From: Quadrisphaera sp. INWT6
GTDB taxonomy: Bacteria > Actinomycetota > Actinomycetes > Actinomycetales > Quadrisphaeraceae
DNA: 64,000 nucleotides
Assembly (NCBI RefSeq): GCF_015390235.1
Contig: NZ_VUOH01000002.1
Location: forward strand, 744,001-808,000
Reading direction: 5' to 3'
Below, piece after piece: positions 51,999-60,861 of this stretch. The notes below the pieces were generated by a model. It worked only from the letters and a program-made list of their open reading frames with translations. It was not told the DNA's origin and did no database searches. Each line of letters opens with the position of its first letter. The stretch's first letter is position 1. The position numbers and the translations under genes were made by a program.

Positions 51999-52550
51999 AT
52001 GACCACCACGCTCCCCGCCGGTCTCGTCGCCGGCACCTACACCGTCGACCCCTCCCACTCCGAGGTCGGCTTCACCGCCCGCCACGCGATGGTCACCAAG
52101 GTGCGCGGCAGCTTCTCCGACGTCTCGGGCACCGTCGTCCTCGACGACGACGCGAGCCTCATCTCCGTGACGGCCGAGATCGCCGTCGCCAGCGTCGACA
52201 CCCGCAGCGCCGACCGCGACGGCCACCTGCGCAGCGCCGACTTCTTCGACGTCGAGCAGTTCCCCACCATGACCTTCCGCTCCACCTCGGTGGCCCCGAC
52301 CGGTGACGGCTGGACCGTCGACGGCGAGCTCTCCCTGCACGGCGTGACCAAGCCGGTGACCCTGGACGTCACCGCCGAGGGCGTGGCCACCGACCCGTTC
52401 GGCAACTCCCGCGCCGGCTTCTCCGCCGAGACCGAGATCAACCGCAAGGACTTCGGCCTCACCTGGAACGCCGCCCTCGAGACCGGTGGCGTGCTCGTGA
52501 GCGAGAAGATCAAGATCTCCCTCGACATCTCGGCCATCAAGCAGGCCTGA
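51999..52550 (+). CDS. YceI family lipid-binding-fold protein
   Basis: A 183-residue YceI protein: GTYTVDPSHSEVGFTARHAM at the start, VRGSFSDVSGTVVLDDD, SADFFDVEQFPTMTFRST and the ending FGLTWNAALETGGVLVSEKI. YceI proteins form lipocalin-like barrels that bind isoprenoid or similar lipids. There is no signal peptide, so it is cytoplasmic here. GGAGGA precedes the ATG at normal spacing. It is divergent from a MarR regulator and ends before a strong terminator. Confidence 0.92.
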   Translation: MTTTLPAGLVAGTYTVDPSHSEVGFTARHAMVTKVRGSFSDVSGTVVLDDDASLISVTAEIAVASVDTRSADRDGHLRSADFFDVEQFPTMTFRSTSVAPTGDGWTVDGELSLHGVTKPVTLDVTAEGVATDPFGNSRAGFSAETEINRKDFGLTWNAALETGGVLVSEKIKISLDISAIKQA

Positions 52551-52587
52551 GCCCCACCCCGCCCGAGCCGGCGCGCGCCGGCGCACC

Positions 52588-52623
52588 AGGAGGCCCGCCC
52601 CCGACCCCGGGGGCGGGCCTCCT
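52588..52623. terminator. Strong two-way hairpin terminator
   Basis: AGGAGGCCCGCCCCCG (52588-52603) pairs perfectly with 52608-52623 around a four-base loop, between the convergent YceI and Ddn-type genes. Confidence 0.7.
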
Positions 52624-52657
52624 GCGCTCCCGCCGCAGCGCCACCGCGCCTCGCGGC

Positions 52658-53155
52658 TCAGGCCACGCCGACGAGCCGGAAGACCGGGTGCTTCGGCGCC
52701 GCCGCGAGCAGCTCCTCGTCGGAGGCGCCGGCACCGACGCCGTCGAAGAAGGCGCCCACCTCCCACGCCCAGCGGCGCAGGTAGGCGCGGAGCACCGGCA
52801 CCGCCTCCGCGGCCGGGAGCTCGACCGCGCCGAACGCCTCGCTGCGCCGCCCGGACCGCAGCTCACCCCTCCCGGCGACGCGGAGGTTGCGCACCCACTG
52901 CGTGGTGCCGCGCGGCGCCACGAGGTACCGCTCGCCGCCGAGGTCGAGGGGGTTGACCGGCGTCGTGCGCCACTCGCCGCTGGTGCGGCCGCGCACCGCC
53001 AGCACCCGCGAGCCGGCCAGCGGCAGCCCCCACCGCGTCATCCGCGCCACCACGGGGTTGAGGAGGTGCGCCGTGACCCACCCCGGCGCGACGTACCGCA
53101 GGCGCCCCTCGCCGCCGTGAGCACCGGACTCGTTCGAGAGCGCTGATCTCGCCAT
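52658..53155 (-). CDS. Deazaflavin-dependent (Ddn-type) nitroreductase family oxidoreductase
   Basis: A 165-residue split-barrel protein with VLAVRGRTSGEWRTTPVNPL and RYLVAPRGTTQWVRNLR, the core of the F420-dependent Ddn family known in mycobacteria for quinone and nitro-drug reduction. The C-terminal region RRWAWEVGAFFDGVGAGASDEEL ends with a short FRLVGVA. F420 use is inferred from the family. The ATG at 53155 lies six bases after GATGCT. It is divergent from a TetR regulator that probably controls it through the palindrome at 53190-53202. Confidence 0.8.
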   Translation of the reverse strand: MARSALSNESGAHGGEGRLRYVAPGWVTAHLLNPVVARMTRWGLPLAGSRVLAVRGRTSGEWRTTPVNPLDLGGERYLVAPRGTTQWVRNLRVAGRGELRSGRRSEAFGAVELPAAEAVPVLRAYLRRWAWEVGAFFDGVGAGASDEELLAAAPKHPVFRLVGVA

Positions 53156-53189
53156 GGGTCGAGCATCGCACCGCGGGCAGGTTCGCACA

Positions 53190-53202
53190 AGAGCACTGCT
53201 CT
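53190..53202. promoter_or_regulatory. Probable TetR operator
   Basis: AGAGCACTGCTCT is a perfect palindrome with a single central base, flanked by further pairing, midway between the divergent Ddn-type and TetR genes. A related half-site AGCGC-TCTTGCGC follows. Confidence 0.5.
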
Positions 53203-53245
53203 CGTTGCGGTCTGGCGCTCTTGCGCGTGCGACCATGGACGGACC

Positions 53246-53944
53246 ATGAGCACCGCGTCCGCCACCACCACCGCGCGCGAGCGCGCCCGCCGCGAGCTGA
53301 CCGCCGAGATCCTCTCCGCGGCGCGCCGCCAGCTGGCCGAGGTCGGGGCCGCCGCCCTGTCCGTGCGCGCCGTGGCCCGCGAGCTCGGCCTGGCCTCCTC
53401 TGCCGTGTACCGGTACTTCGCCACGCGCGACGACCTGCTCACGGCCCTCATCGTCGAGGCCTACGACAGCGCCGGCGCCGCCGTCGAGGCGGCGGCGCGG
53501 CCGACGGCGCCCGGGCGCACGCCGCGCGAGCGGTTCACGGCGGCCTGCACCGCGCTGCGCTCGTGGGCGCTGGAGCACCCGCACGAGTACGCCCTGGTCC
53601 ACGGCTCGCCCGTGCCGGGGTACCGGGGCGACAGCCGCACCACCGCCGCCGGGTCCCGGGCGCCGCTGGCGCTCCTGCACGTGCTCGCGGACGCGGACCC
53701 GGCACCCCGCCGTCCGGTCTCCGCCGCCCTGGCGGAGCAGGCCGCCCGCGTCACGGCCGCCGCCGGCGACGGCCCGGCCGGCCGGGCGGCGCCGGAGGTG
53801 GTGGTCGCGGGGGCGCGCGCGTGGACGGCGCTGCTCGGCCTCGTGAGCAGCGAGGTCTTCGGCCAGCTGGCGAACACCTTCGACCCGGCGGACGCCTTCG
53901 CGGCCGCCACCGTCGAAGCCCTCGCCGACGACCTCGGCCTGTGA
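53246..53944 (+). CDS. TetR/AcrR family transcriptional regulator
   Basis: A 232-residue repressor. The N-terminal helix-turn-helix is ILSAARRQLAEVGAAALSVR followed by AVARELGLASSAVYRYFATR (about 30-50), and the C-terminal part has EHPHEYALVHGSPVPGY, the WHG-type ligand domain of actinobacterial TetR proteins. It is divergent from the Ddn-type reductase gene, with a palindrome between them, so it probably represses that gene and itself. The ligand is unknown. A small GCACCC/GGGTGC hairpin follows the stop. Confidence 0.88.
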   Translation: MSTASATTTARERARRELTAEILSAARRQLAEVGAAALSVRAVARELGLASSAVYRYFATRDDLLTALIVEAYDSAGAAVEAAARPTAPGRTPRERFTAACTALRSWALEHPHEYALVHGSPVPGYRGDSRTTAAGSRAPLALLHVLADADPAPRRPVSAALAEQAARVTAAAGDGPAGRAAPEVVVAGARAWTALLGLVSSEVFGQLANTFDPADAFAAATVEALADDLGL

Positions 53945-54030
53945 CGGCACCCCGCGTCGGGTGCGCGGGGGACGCGCAGAGCCCGCCTCACCTACCCTCG
54001 GAGGGGCAGCTCCAGCACCGGGGTGCCGCT

Positions 54031-54060
54031 GTGAGCGTCCCGGAGGGGGTCCGACCGTGA
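54031..54060 (+). CDS. Possible 9-residue leader ORF coupled to the carboxypeptidase gene
   Basis: GTG at 54031 opens VSVPEGVRP, ending in a TGA that overlaps the next gene's GTG (GTGA). TACCCT lies about 32 bases upstream. It resembles the leader at 17509 but is very short. It could be chance. Confidence 0.2.
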   Translation: MSVPEGVRP

Positions 54061-54896
54061 GCCGGCACCGCGCCCCCTCCCCCGTCACGCGGCGCGGAGC
54101 GCTGGTCGCCGGCGCCGCCTGGGTCGCCGGGGCGCTCGCCGCCACCTCCGGCGCCGGCCTGCGGCTGCCCTCCAGCACCGCTCCGCAGGCGGAGGCGCTC
54201 ATGGCCGCGAGGCTGCCCAGCAGCGCGCCGTCGGCGGCGTCCCCGGCGGCGCCGTCACCGGCTCCGTCGACGCCTGCGGCCAGCACCCCCGCGCCGACGC
54301 CGACCTTCGACCGGTCGGCGCACTCCACCACCGACGCCACGAGCCCCTGGGTGGTGGTCAACAAGACCCACCCCATCACCCCCGCCGACTACGCCCCGGC
54401 GCAGCTGACGAAGGTCGCCGGCGAGGTCGTGAGCGCGGCCGCCGCCCCCGACCTGGAGGCCCTGCTCGCCCGGAGCCGCGACGACGGCGTCTCGCTCACC
54501 CTCGTCAGCGGCTTCCGCAGCCGCGACTACCAGGAGGACGTGCACCGGCGCTCCGTGAGCCGCAACGGCCAGGCGGGCGCCGACCGGTACAGCGCCCGCG
54601 CCGGGTACAGCGAGCACCAGACGGGGCTCGCCGTCGACTTCTCCTCCGTGGCGGGGAACGCCACGCTGAGCCCGAGCTTCGGCCAGACCGACGAGGGCCT
54701 GTGGCTCGCCGAGCACGCCGGTCGGCACGGCTGGCTGCTGCGCTACACCGAGGCCGACCAGGCCGTCACCGGCTACAACCCCGAGCCGTGGCACTTCCGC
54801 TGGGTCGGCGTCGAGCTGGTCGCCGCCATGACAGCGGCGGGCGCCGCGACGCTGGAGGAGTTCTTCGGCGTGACCGGCGGCCCCGACTACGCCTGA
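54057..54896 (+). CDS. D-alanyl-D-alanine carboxypeptidase, VanY/M15 type
   Basis: A 279-residue secreted peptidoglycan carboxypeptidase that trims the terminal D-Ala from stem peptides. The N-terminus has TRRGALVAGAAWVAGALAA, a twin-arginine-like signal, then an Ala/Pro/Thr-rich linker to about residue 85. The M15 domain follows: VSGFRSRDYQEDVHRR, SARAGYSEHQTGLAVDF (His and Asp zinc ligands) and NPEPWHFRWVGVE (catalytic Glu and His). GTG start with GGAGGGGG upstream; it overlaps a possible nine-codon leader ORF. It is convergent with hsp20. Confidence 0.88.
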   Translation: MSRHRAPSPVTRRGALVAGAAWVAGALAATSGAGLRLPSSTAPQAEALMAARLPSSAPSAASPAAPSPAPSTPAASTPAPTPTFDRSAHSTTDATSPWVVVNKTHPITPADYAPAQLTKVAGEVVSAAAAPDLEALLARSRDDGVSLTLVSGFRSRDYQEDVHRRSVSRNGQAGADRYSARAGYSEHQTGLAVDFSSVAGNATLSPSFGQTDEGLWLAEHAGRHGWLLRYTEADQAVTGYNPEPWHFRWVGVELVAAMTAAGAATLEEFFGVTGGPDYA

Positions 54897-54949
54897 CGGC
54901 GTGGCTCGCGCTCGGTCGTCAGGCGCAGCCGGGACCGGGCCTCAGCCCG

Positions 54950-55429
54950 TCACGAGGCGCTGACGGCCTCGCGGCCCTGCTCCGCCCCGGTGGCCGCCTC
55001 GTGGTGGTCACCGCGGTCGGAGCGAGACACCTGGACGCGCCGCGGCTGGGCCGAGGGCGCCACGGGGACCAGCAGGTGCAGCACGCCGTCGCGGTAGTCG
55101 GCGCTCACGCCGCTGGCGTCGAGGCCGTCACCGATCTGGAGCTGGCGCACGAACGACCCGTGCGGCCGCTCCGCGACGAGCACCTCCCGCGAGCCGGCGG
55201 CGCGCGTGGAGCGCTCGGCGCGGACGGTGATGGCGCTGCGCTCGGTGGTCACGTCGACGCTGCTCGGGTCGACGCCGGGCAGGTCGAGCTCGACGTGGTA
55301 GCCGGCCTCGTCCTTCCAGACGTCCATCGGCATGCGCAGGGGCGTGCGGGCGCCGCTGACCAGCTGCTGAGCCATCCGGTCGAGCTGGCGGAAGGGGTCG
55401 CCGAAGGGGTCGAACTGCATGACGGTCAC
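54950..55429 (-). CDS. Hsp20/alpha-crystallin family small heat shock protein
   Basis: A 159-residue ATP-independent chaperone. The alpha-crystallin domain runs from MPMDVWKDEAGYHVELDLPG through VDVTTERSAITVRAER to the conserved DYRDGVLHLLVPV, followed by SAQPRRVQV (the I/V-x-I/V-like tail). The N-terminus starts with MTVMQFDPFGDPFRQLDRM. GGAGGATCCC gives a Shine-Dalgarno for the GTG at 55429; the ATG at 55420 is an alternative. No HAIR or CIRCE operator was recognised upstream. Confidence 0.9.
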   Translation of the reverse strand: MTVMQFDPFGDPFRQLDRMAQQLVSGARTPLRMPMDVWKDEAGYHVELDLPGVDPSSVDVTTERSAITVRAERSTRAAGSREVLVAERPHGSFVRQLQIGDGLDASGVSADYRDGVLHLLVPVAPSAQPRRVQVSRSDRGDHHEAATGAEQGREAVSAS

Positions 55430-55521
55430 GGGATCCTCCTCACCGGGGACGCAGGCCGCTGCGGCCTGCGGGCACCACCTGCGGTGCCGTCCCGGTGGTA
55501 CCCGTGGCGGGAGTGCGTCAA

Positions 55522-55554
55522 ACCCGAGTTGAGCGGCTTCCGCTCAACTCGGGT
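55522..55554 (-). terminator. Intrinsic terminator of the rex-hem operon
   Basis: ACCCGAGTTGAGCGG pairs perfectly with its complement around the three-base loop. On the minus strand the stem overlaps the hemB stop codon and is followed by TTTGACG, so it is a normal rho-independent terminator. Confidence 0.75.
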
Positions 55555-56534
55555 CAGCCCCGGCGGAGCAGGTCTGCGACCTCCGTGGCCCAGTAGGTGA
55601 GGGTGGCCATCGCGCCCGCCCGCTGGATGGCCGTCAGGGACTCGAGCACGGCCCGCTCCCTGTCGATCATCCCCGCGGCCGCCGCGGCCTCGACCATCGC
55701 GTACTCGCCGGACACCTGGTAGGCCCACACGGGCACGTCGACCGACGCCACCACGTCGCTGAGCACGTCGAGGTAGGGCAGCGCCGGCTTGACCATCACC
55801 ACGTCGGCGCCCTCGGCCACGTCGAGGCGGACCTCGCGCAGCGCCTCGCGGCGGTTGCCCGGGTCCATCTGGTACGAGCGCCGGTCTCCCTGGAGCGTCG
55901 ACTCGACGGCCTCGCGGAAGGGTCCGTAGAACGCCGACGCGTACTTCGCGGCGTACGCCAGCAGCACGACGTCGGAGCGGCCGGCGGCGTCGAGCGCCGC
56001 GCGGACGACGCCGGTCTGCCCGTCCATCATCCCGCTGAGGCCCAGCAGGGCGGCCCCGGCCTCGGCCTGCGCCAGCGCCATCGCGGCGTAGCGCTCCAGC
56101 GTCGCGTCGTTGTCGACGCGGCCCGCGGCGTCGAGCACGCCGCAGTGCCCGTGGTCGGTGAACTCGTCGAGGCAGAGGTCGGCCATGACCACGCAGCGCT
56201 CGCCGACGGCCCCGTCGAGCGCCCGCAGCGCGGTGTTGAGGATGCCGTCGGGGTCGTCGGCGCCCGAGCCGCGCGCGTCGCGCACCTGCGGGACGCCGAA
56301 GACCATGATCCCGCCGACGCCCGCCTCGACGGCCTCGTGGGCCGCCTCCACCAGCGAGCCGAGCGAGTGCTGGACCACACCCGGCATCGACTGCATGGGG
56401 GACGGCGCGCTCAGCCCCTCCTTGACGAACACCGGGAGCACCAGGCGCTGCGGCGCGAGGTGCTCCTGGGCGGTCAGCGACCGCAGCGCCGGCGTCGAGC
56501 GCAGGCGCCGCGGCCGCTCAGCCGGGAACGGCAC
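55554..56534 (-). CDS. hemB: Porphobilinogen synthase
   Basis: HemB joins two 5-aminolevulinates into porphobilinogen. The 326-residue enzyme has both Schiff-base lysines: LAYAAKYASAFYGPF (K197) and GADVVMVKPALPYLD (K249). The metal site reads DLCLDEFTDHGHCGVL: two of the three cysteines of zinc-type enzymes are present, with Asp replacing the second, an actinobacterial form. It starts directly after the hemD stop (TGA then GTG) and is the last gene of the operon, followed by a clean terminator. Confidence 0.95.
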   Translation of the reverse strand: MPFPAERPRRLRSTPALRSLTAQEHLAPQRLVLPVFVKEGLSAPSPMQSMPGVVQHSLGSLVEAAHEAVEAGVGGIMVFGVPQVRDARGSGADDPDGILNTALRALDGAVGERCVVMADLCLDEFTDHGHCGVLDAAGRVDNDATLERYAAMALAQAEAGAALLGLSGMMDGQTGVVRAALDAAGRSDVVLLAYAAKYASAFYGPFREAVESTLQGDRRSYQMDPGNRREALREVRLDVAEGADVVMVKPALPYLDVLSDVVASVDVPVWAYQVSGEYAMVEAAAAAGMIDRERAVLESLTAIQRAGAMATLTYWATEVADLLRRG

Positions 56535-58301
56535 TCAGCGCCGCCTGCGGGCGCCGCCGCGGCGCTCGCTGGGACGCAGCACCGGCTCGCCGGCCTCCTC
56601 CGCCTGGGTGCGCAGCTGCGCGCCGTAGGCGGCGAGGGCGTCGACCAGGGCGGCCGTGCTGGCGTGCTCGGCCTGCACGTCGACGCGCAGGCCCAGCTCG
56701 GTGGCCGTGGCACAGGTCGCCGGGCCGATGCAGGCCACCACCGTGCTCGGGTGCGGCTTGCCGGCGATGCCGACGAGGTTGCGCACCGTCGAGGAGGACG
56801 TGAAGACGACGGCGTCGAACGCGCCGGTCTTGATGGCGTCGCGCACCGGCGCGGGCGGCGGGGCGGCCCGGACGGTGCGGTAGGCCGTGACGTCGTCGAC
56901 CTGCCACCCCGCCTGCTGCAGGCCCTCGACCAGGGTGTCGGTGGCGATGTCGGCGCGGGGCAGGAAGACGCGGTCGATCGGGTCGAGGACCTCGTCGTAG
57001 GGGGGCCACTCGGCCAGCAGGCCGGCAGCGGACTGCTCGCCCTCCGGCACCAGGTCGGGCTCGATGCCCCAGGCGCGCAGCTCGGCCGCGGTGACGCCGC
57101 CGACCGCGGCGACCTTCAGCCCGGAGAACGCGCGGGCGTCCAGGCCGTACTCGGCGAACTTGTCCTTGACGGCGCGCACGGCGTTGACGGAGGTGAAGCC
57201 GACCCACTCGTAGCGGCCGGTGACCAGGCCGCGGACGGCCTTCTCCATCTGGTGGGGGCTGCGGGGCGGCTCGACGGCGATGGTCGGGACGACCTCGCTG
57301 ACGGCGCCCGCGGCGGCCAGCCGCTCGACGGTGGTGCTGGACTGCGCCTGCGTGCGCGGCACCAGCACCCGCCAGCCGAACAGCGGCCGCGACTCGAACC
57401 AGGCCAGCTTGTCGCGCTTGGACGTGCCCGGGCCCAGCACCGCGACCAGCGGCTCGGGCAGGTGCTCGCCCTCGGCGGCCAGGACGTCGGGCAGGGAGGT
57501 CAGCGTCGCGCCCACGGTGCGCTGGGACGTGGTGGTCCCCCCGGAGGTGACGGCCACCTCCAGGGAGCCGGAGCGGCCGGCGGCCACGAGCGCCTTGGCG
57601 GCGCCGACGACCTCCTCGGCGGTACCGGTGATGACCACGGTGCCGGGCACGGAGCTGACGGCGTCGACGGCCGCCTCGCCCAGGGCCGCGTCGAGCACGT
57701 GCACGTCGCTGCAGCGGGCGGTGGCGGTCGCGATGCCCGCGTACAGCGGCACGGCGGTGGCCACCGAGACGCCCGGGACGACCTCGACGGCCGCACCCGC
57801 GCGGCGGGCGGCGGCGAGCTCGTCGGCGAGCTGGGGCGAGCTGGCGGCGTCGCCGGAGAACAGGCGCACGACCCGGCGCCCGGCGCGGGCGGGGGCCAGG
57901 GCCAGCTTGGCCCGGGCGGCACCGGTCAGGGGGGCGCCGCCGTCGGCGGGGGCGGTCTCGACGAGGTCGACGTCCGCGCGGCAGTGGCGCTGGACGGCGG
58001 CGAGCGCGGCCGCGTCGGAGGCGCCCGTGGCGCTGGCCTCGGCCCCGCGGTCGACGACGACCACGTCGGCGGCGGCCAGCAGCTCGGCGGCGCGCAGGGT
58101 CAGCAGGCCCGGGTCACCGGGACCGGCGCCCACGAAGGCCACCGACGGCGCGGCGGGCTGCGAGGGGGTCGGGGCGGGCGCGGAGGGGGTCGCAGCGGCG
58201 GGGACAGCGGCGGGAGCGGTCGTCGCGGCGACGTCCGGCGCGGTGGTCACCGCGTCGGAGGAGGCCCCTGCGAGTGCAGGAGCGGCGGTGGGCGGGGTCA
58301 C
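56535..58301 (-). CDS. hemD: Bifunctional uroporphyrinogen-III C-methyltransferase/uroporphyrinogen-III synthase
   Basis: A 588-residue fusion. The N-terminal half is a CobA/CysG-type methyltransferase: VAFVGAGPGDPGLLTLRAAE after a 50-residue Ala/Pro/Thr linker, VVEVVPGVSVATAVPLYAGI, VVITGTAEEVVGAA. The C-terminal half is HemD: GWRVLVPRTQAQSSTT, YEWVGFTSVNAVRAV and VVFTSSSTVRNLVGIAG. It closes the tetrapyrrole ring and can divert uroporphyrinogen III to precorrin-2 for siroheme or cobalamin. The fusion is common in actinobacteria. GTG start overlaps the hemC stop. Confidence 0.93.
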   Translation of the reverse strand: MTPPTAAPALAGASSDAVTTAPDVAATTAPAAVPAAATPSAPAPTPSQPAAPSVAFVGAGPGDPGLLTLRAAELLAAADVVVVDRGAEASATGASDAAALAAVQRHCRADVDLVETAPADGGAPLTGAARAKLALAPARAGRRVVRLFSGDAASSPQLADELAAARRAGAAVEVVPGVSVATAVPLYAGIATATARCSDVHVLDAALGEAAVDAVSSVPGTVVITGTAEEVVGAAKALVAAGRSGSLEVAVTSGGTTTSQRTVGATLTSLPDVLAAEGEHLPEPLVAVLGPGTSKRDKLAWFESRPLFGWRVLVPRTQAQSSTTVERLAAAGAVSEVVPTIAVEPPRSPHQMEKAVRGLVTGRYEWVGFTSVNAVRAVKDKFAEYGLDARAFSGLKVAAVGGVTAAELRAWGIEPDLVPEGEQSAAGLLAEWPPYDEVLDPIDRVFLPRADIATDTLVEGLQQAGWQVDDVTAYRTVRAAPPPAPVRDAIKTGAFDAVVFTSSSTVRNLVGIAGKPHPSTVVACIGPATCATATELGLRVDVQAEHASTAALVDALAAYGAQLRTQAEEAGEPVLRPSERRGGARRRR

Positions 58302-59356
58302 GGGTGCACCCTCTCCGGCGGCACGGGGGCCGCCGTCTCGTGAGCGATCGGGGGGTGGGCGGGGTCGAGGGGTGGGGCGGGGCTGGCGTCAGGGCTGGCG
58401 TCAGGGGTGTCGTGGGGGGTGGGGCCGGAGGTGGCCAGGGGGCCGAGGGCGGGCGAGCCCGAGGCCAGGAGGTCGGCCGCCACGCGGCGTCCGGTCTCGG
58501 CGGCCGCCGCCAGCGGGCCCCGCCCGGACCGCTCCGCGGTGGCGGAGCCGTCGAGGGAGGCCACCAGCGCGCGCAGCTGCAGCTCGCCACCGGCGTCGAC
58601 GAGGGCGAGCGCGCCGAGCGGGGCGGCGCAGCCCGCCTCGAGGGCCGCCAGCAGCGAGCGCTCGGCCTCGACGGCCGCGCGGGTGGGCGCGTCGTCCAGG
58701 AGGGCGCAGGCGCTGCGGACGGCGTCGTCGTCGGCCCGGCACTCGACCGCCAGGGCGCCCTGCCCGGGGGCGGGCAGCATGGTGCCGGGCTCGAGCACCT
58801 CGGTCACCTCGTCGGCGCGGCCGAGGCGGACCAGGCCGGCGCGGGCCAGGACCACGGCGTCGACCTCGCCGTCGGAGACCAGGCGCAGGCGGGTGTCGAC
58901 GTTGCCGCGCACGTCCACGACCTGCAGGTCGGGGCGGGCGGCCCGCAGCTGCGCAGCGCGGCGCGGTGAGCCGGTGCCCACGCGCGCCCCCTCGGGCAGC
59001 TCGGACAGGCGCAGGCCGTCACGGGCCACGAGCACGTCGCGCGGGTCCTCCCGGGGCGGCACGGCGGCCACGACCAAGCCCTCGGCCGGGGCCGTGGGCA
59101 GGTCCTTGAGGGAGTGGACGGCGAGGTCGACGCGCCCCTCGAGCAGCGCGTCGCGCAGCGCGGAGACGAAGACGCCGGTGCCCGCGGCGGCCATGGCCGT
59201 CAGCGGCACCCGGGAGACGTCGCCGTGGGTCGTGACCTCGACCAGCTCGACCTCGCGCCCGGTGCGCTCGCGCAGCGCGGCGGCCACGTGCTCGGACTGG
59301 GTGCGCGCCAGCAGGCTGCGCCGGGTGCCCAGCCGCAGGGCGGGGGCGCCGCTCAC
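58298..59356 (-). CDS. hemC: Hydroxymethylbilane synthase
   Basis: HemC polymerises four porphobilinogens. The 352-residue enzyme has LGTRRSLLARTQSEHVAAAL, HSLKDLPTAPAEGL, RVGTGSPRRAAQL and the cofactor-carrying cysteine C243 in ALEAGCAAPLGAL. The C-terminal 50 residues are a Pro/Ala/Asp-rich tail (TPDASPDASPAPPL) with no family counterpart. Its GTG overlaps the hemA stop by four bases, and its stop overlaps the hemD start. Confidence 0.95.
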   Translation of the reverse strand: MSGAPALRLGTRRSLLARTQSEHVAAALRERTGREVELVEVTTHGDVSRVPLTAMAAAGTGVFVSALRDALLEGRVDLAVHSLKDLPTAPAEGLVVAAVPPREDPRDVLVARDGLRLSELPEGARVGTGSPRRAAQLRAARPDLQVVDVRGNVDTRLRLVSDGEVDAVVLARAGLVRLGRADEVTEVLEPGTMLPAPGQGALAVECRADDDAVRSACALLDDAPTRAAVEAERSLLAALEAGCAAPLGALALVDAGGELQLRALVASLDGSATAERSGRGPLAAAAETGRRVAADLLASGSPALGPLATSGPTPHDTPDASPDASPAPPLDPAHPPIAHETAAPVPPERVHP

Positions 59357-60861
59357 AGCTCGCTCCGCTCGTGGGAGGCCCCGGCACCGGCGCGCAGGAC
59401 GTCGGCCACGCTGCCCACACCGGTGGTCGCGGTCGACGCGGTGGCCACCGGCAGCGCCACGCTGCCGCCGTCGAGGGCCTCCGGCGCGGCGTCGGCGGGA
59501 CCGCCCAGGTCGAACAGCGCGCGCAGCGCCGCGGCGTACCCGTCGCCGTGGGCGCCGTCGGCGGCCAGCGCCTTCACGCGCACGGTCGGGGTGTGCAGCA
59601 GCTTCTCGGTGACGCGGTGGACCGCCAGCTCGGCCTCGGCCACCAGCCGGGGGTCGGCGTCCGGGCCGAGGCGGCCGCGCAGGCGCGCGACCTCGCTCTC
59701 GACGACCTCGCGGGCCAGGGAGCGCAGCGCCGCGACCGTGGGGGCCACCGACGCCGCGCGCTGCTCGGCGAGGTAGCCGGAGACCTCCCCGGCCACCACC
59801 GCGCGCGCGGCGCGCAGGCTCACCGCGACGCCGGCCAGTCCGTCCGCGCCAGCCGCCGGAGCCGCCGGGATCACCGGGGCCTCGGCCTCCGGGACCTCGG
59901 CGGCGGGGGCGAGGCGGCGGCGCAGCGCGTCCAGGCCCACCAGCTCGACGCCCGGCAGCTCGCCGGCGGCCGGGTCGACGTCGTGGGGCAGGGCGAGGTC
60001 GACCACCAGCTGCGGCGCCGCCCCCAGGGGGCCGGGCCAGGTGGCGGCGCGGTCGCCGCGGGCGGCCGACAGCAGCTCGGCGTCGACCACGGCGCCAACC
60101 GCGCCGGTGCACGAGACGACGACGTCGGCCTCGGCGAGGGCCGCGCGCAGCGCGCCCGGCTCCTCCAGGCCCAGCCACGTGCCGCCGACGGCGCCGGCGA
60201 GGCGCTCGGCGCGGGCGGGGGTGCGGTTGGCGACGGCGATGGAGCCCAGGCCGAGGCGGTGCAGGGTCGTGGCGGCCAGGGCGCTCATCGAGCCGGCCCC
60301 GATGACCAGCGCACGGGCCTGCGCCAGCGGCCCGACGACCTGCTCGGCGCCGTCGAGGGCGGCCTCGACCAGCGACCGGCCGGCGCGGTCGAGCCCGGTC
60401 TCGCTGTGGACGCGCTTGCCCACGCGCAGGGCGCGCTGGACCAGCGGGTCCAGGACGCGGCCGACCGTGCCGTCCTCCTGGCCGCGGCGCAGGGCGGCGC
60501 GGACCTGGCCGAGCACCTGGGACTCGCCCAGCGCCATCGACTGCAGGCCGGAGGCCACCGAGAAGAGGTGCTCGACGGCGCGGTCGCCGAAGGCGAAGAC
60601 GAGCGACTCGCCCAGGTCGGCCAGGGGCAGGCCCATCCGGTCGGCCAGCGCGGCAGAGAGGTCGTGCACCCCGGTGTGGAAGGCGCTCACCTCGGCGTAG
60701 ACCTCGACCCGGTTGCAGGTGGCCAGCACGGCGGCCTCCTCCACGGCGCCCCCGCACAGCTCGCGGGCCAGCTCGCGGGCGCCGTCGGCGTCCAGCGCGG
60801 CCCGCTCCAGCAGGGCGATGGGGGCGGTGCGGTGCGACAGGCCCACCACGAGCAGGCTCAC
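59353..60861 (-). CDS. hemA: Glutamyl-tRNA reductase
   Basis: HemA reduces glutamyl-tRNA(Glu) to glutamate-1-semialdehyde, committing to tetrapyrroles; HemL (44568-46097) acts next. The 502-residue enzyme begins VVGLSHRTAPIALLERAAL and has the catalytic Cys in VLATCNRVEVYAEVSAFH (C49), GESQVLGQVRAAL and VIGAGSMSALAATTL (NADPH site). It is longer than usual because of an Ala/Pro-rich insert (PEAEAPVIPAAPAAGADG) and a C-terminal tail. GTG overlaps the rex stop, so heme synthesis is translated and transcribed together with the redox regulator. Confidence 0.95.
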   Translation of the reverse strand: MSLLVVGLSHRTAPIALLERAALDADGARELARELCGGAVEEAAVLATCNRVEVYAEVSAFHTGVHDLSAALADRMGLPLADLGESLVFAFGDRAVEHLFSVASGLQSMALGESQVLGQVRAALRRGQEDGTVGRVLDPLVQRALRVGKRVHSETGLDRAGRSLVEAALDGAEQVVGPLAQARALVIGAGSMSALAATTLHRLGLGSIAVANRTPARAERLAGAVGGTWLGLEEPGALRAALAEADVVVSCTGAVGAVVDAELLSAARGDRAATWPGPLGAAPQLVVDLALPHDVDPAAGELPGVELVGLDALRRRLAPAAEVPEAEAPVIPAAPAAGADGLAGVAVSLRAARAVVAGEVSGYLAEQRAASVAPTVAALRSLAREVVESEVARLRGRLGPDADPRLVAEAELAVHRVTEKLLHTPTVRVKALAADGAHGDGYAAALRALFDLGGPADAAPEALDGGSVALPVATASTATTGVGSVADVLRAGAGASHERSEL

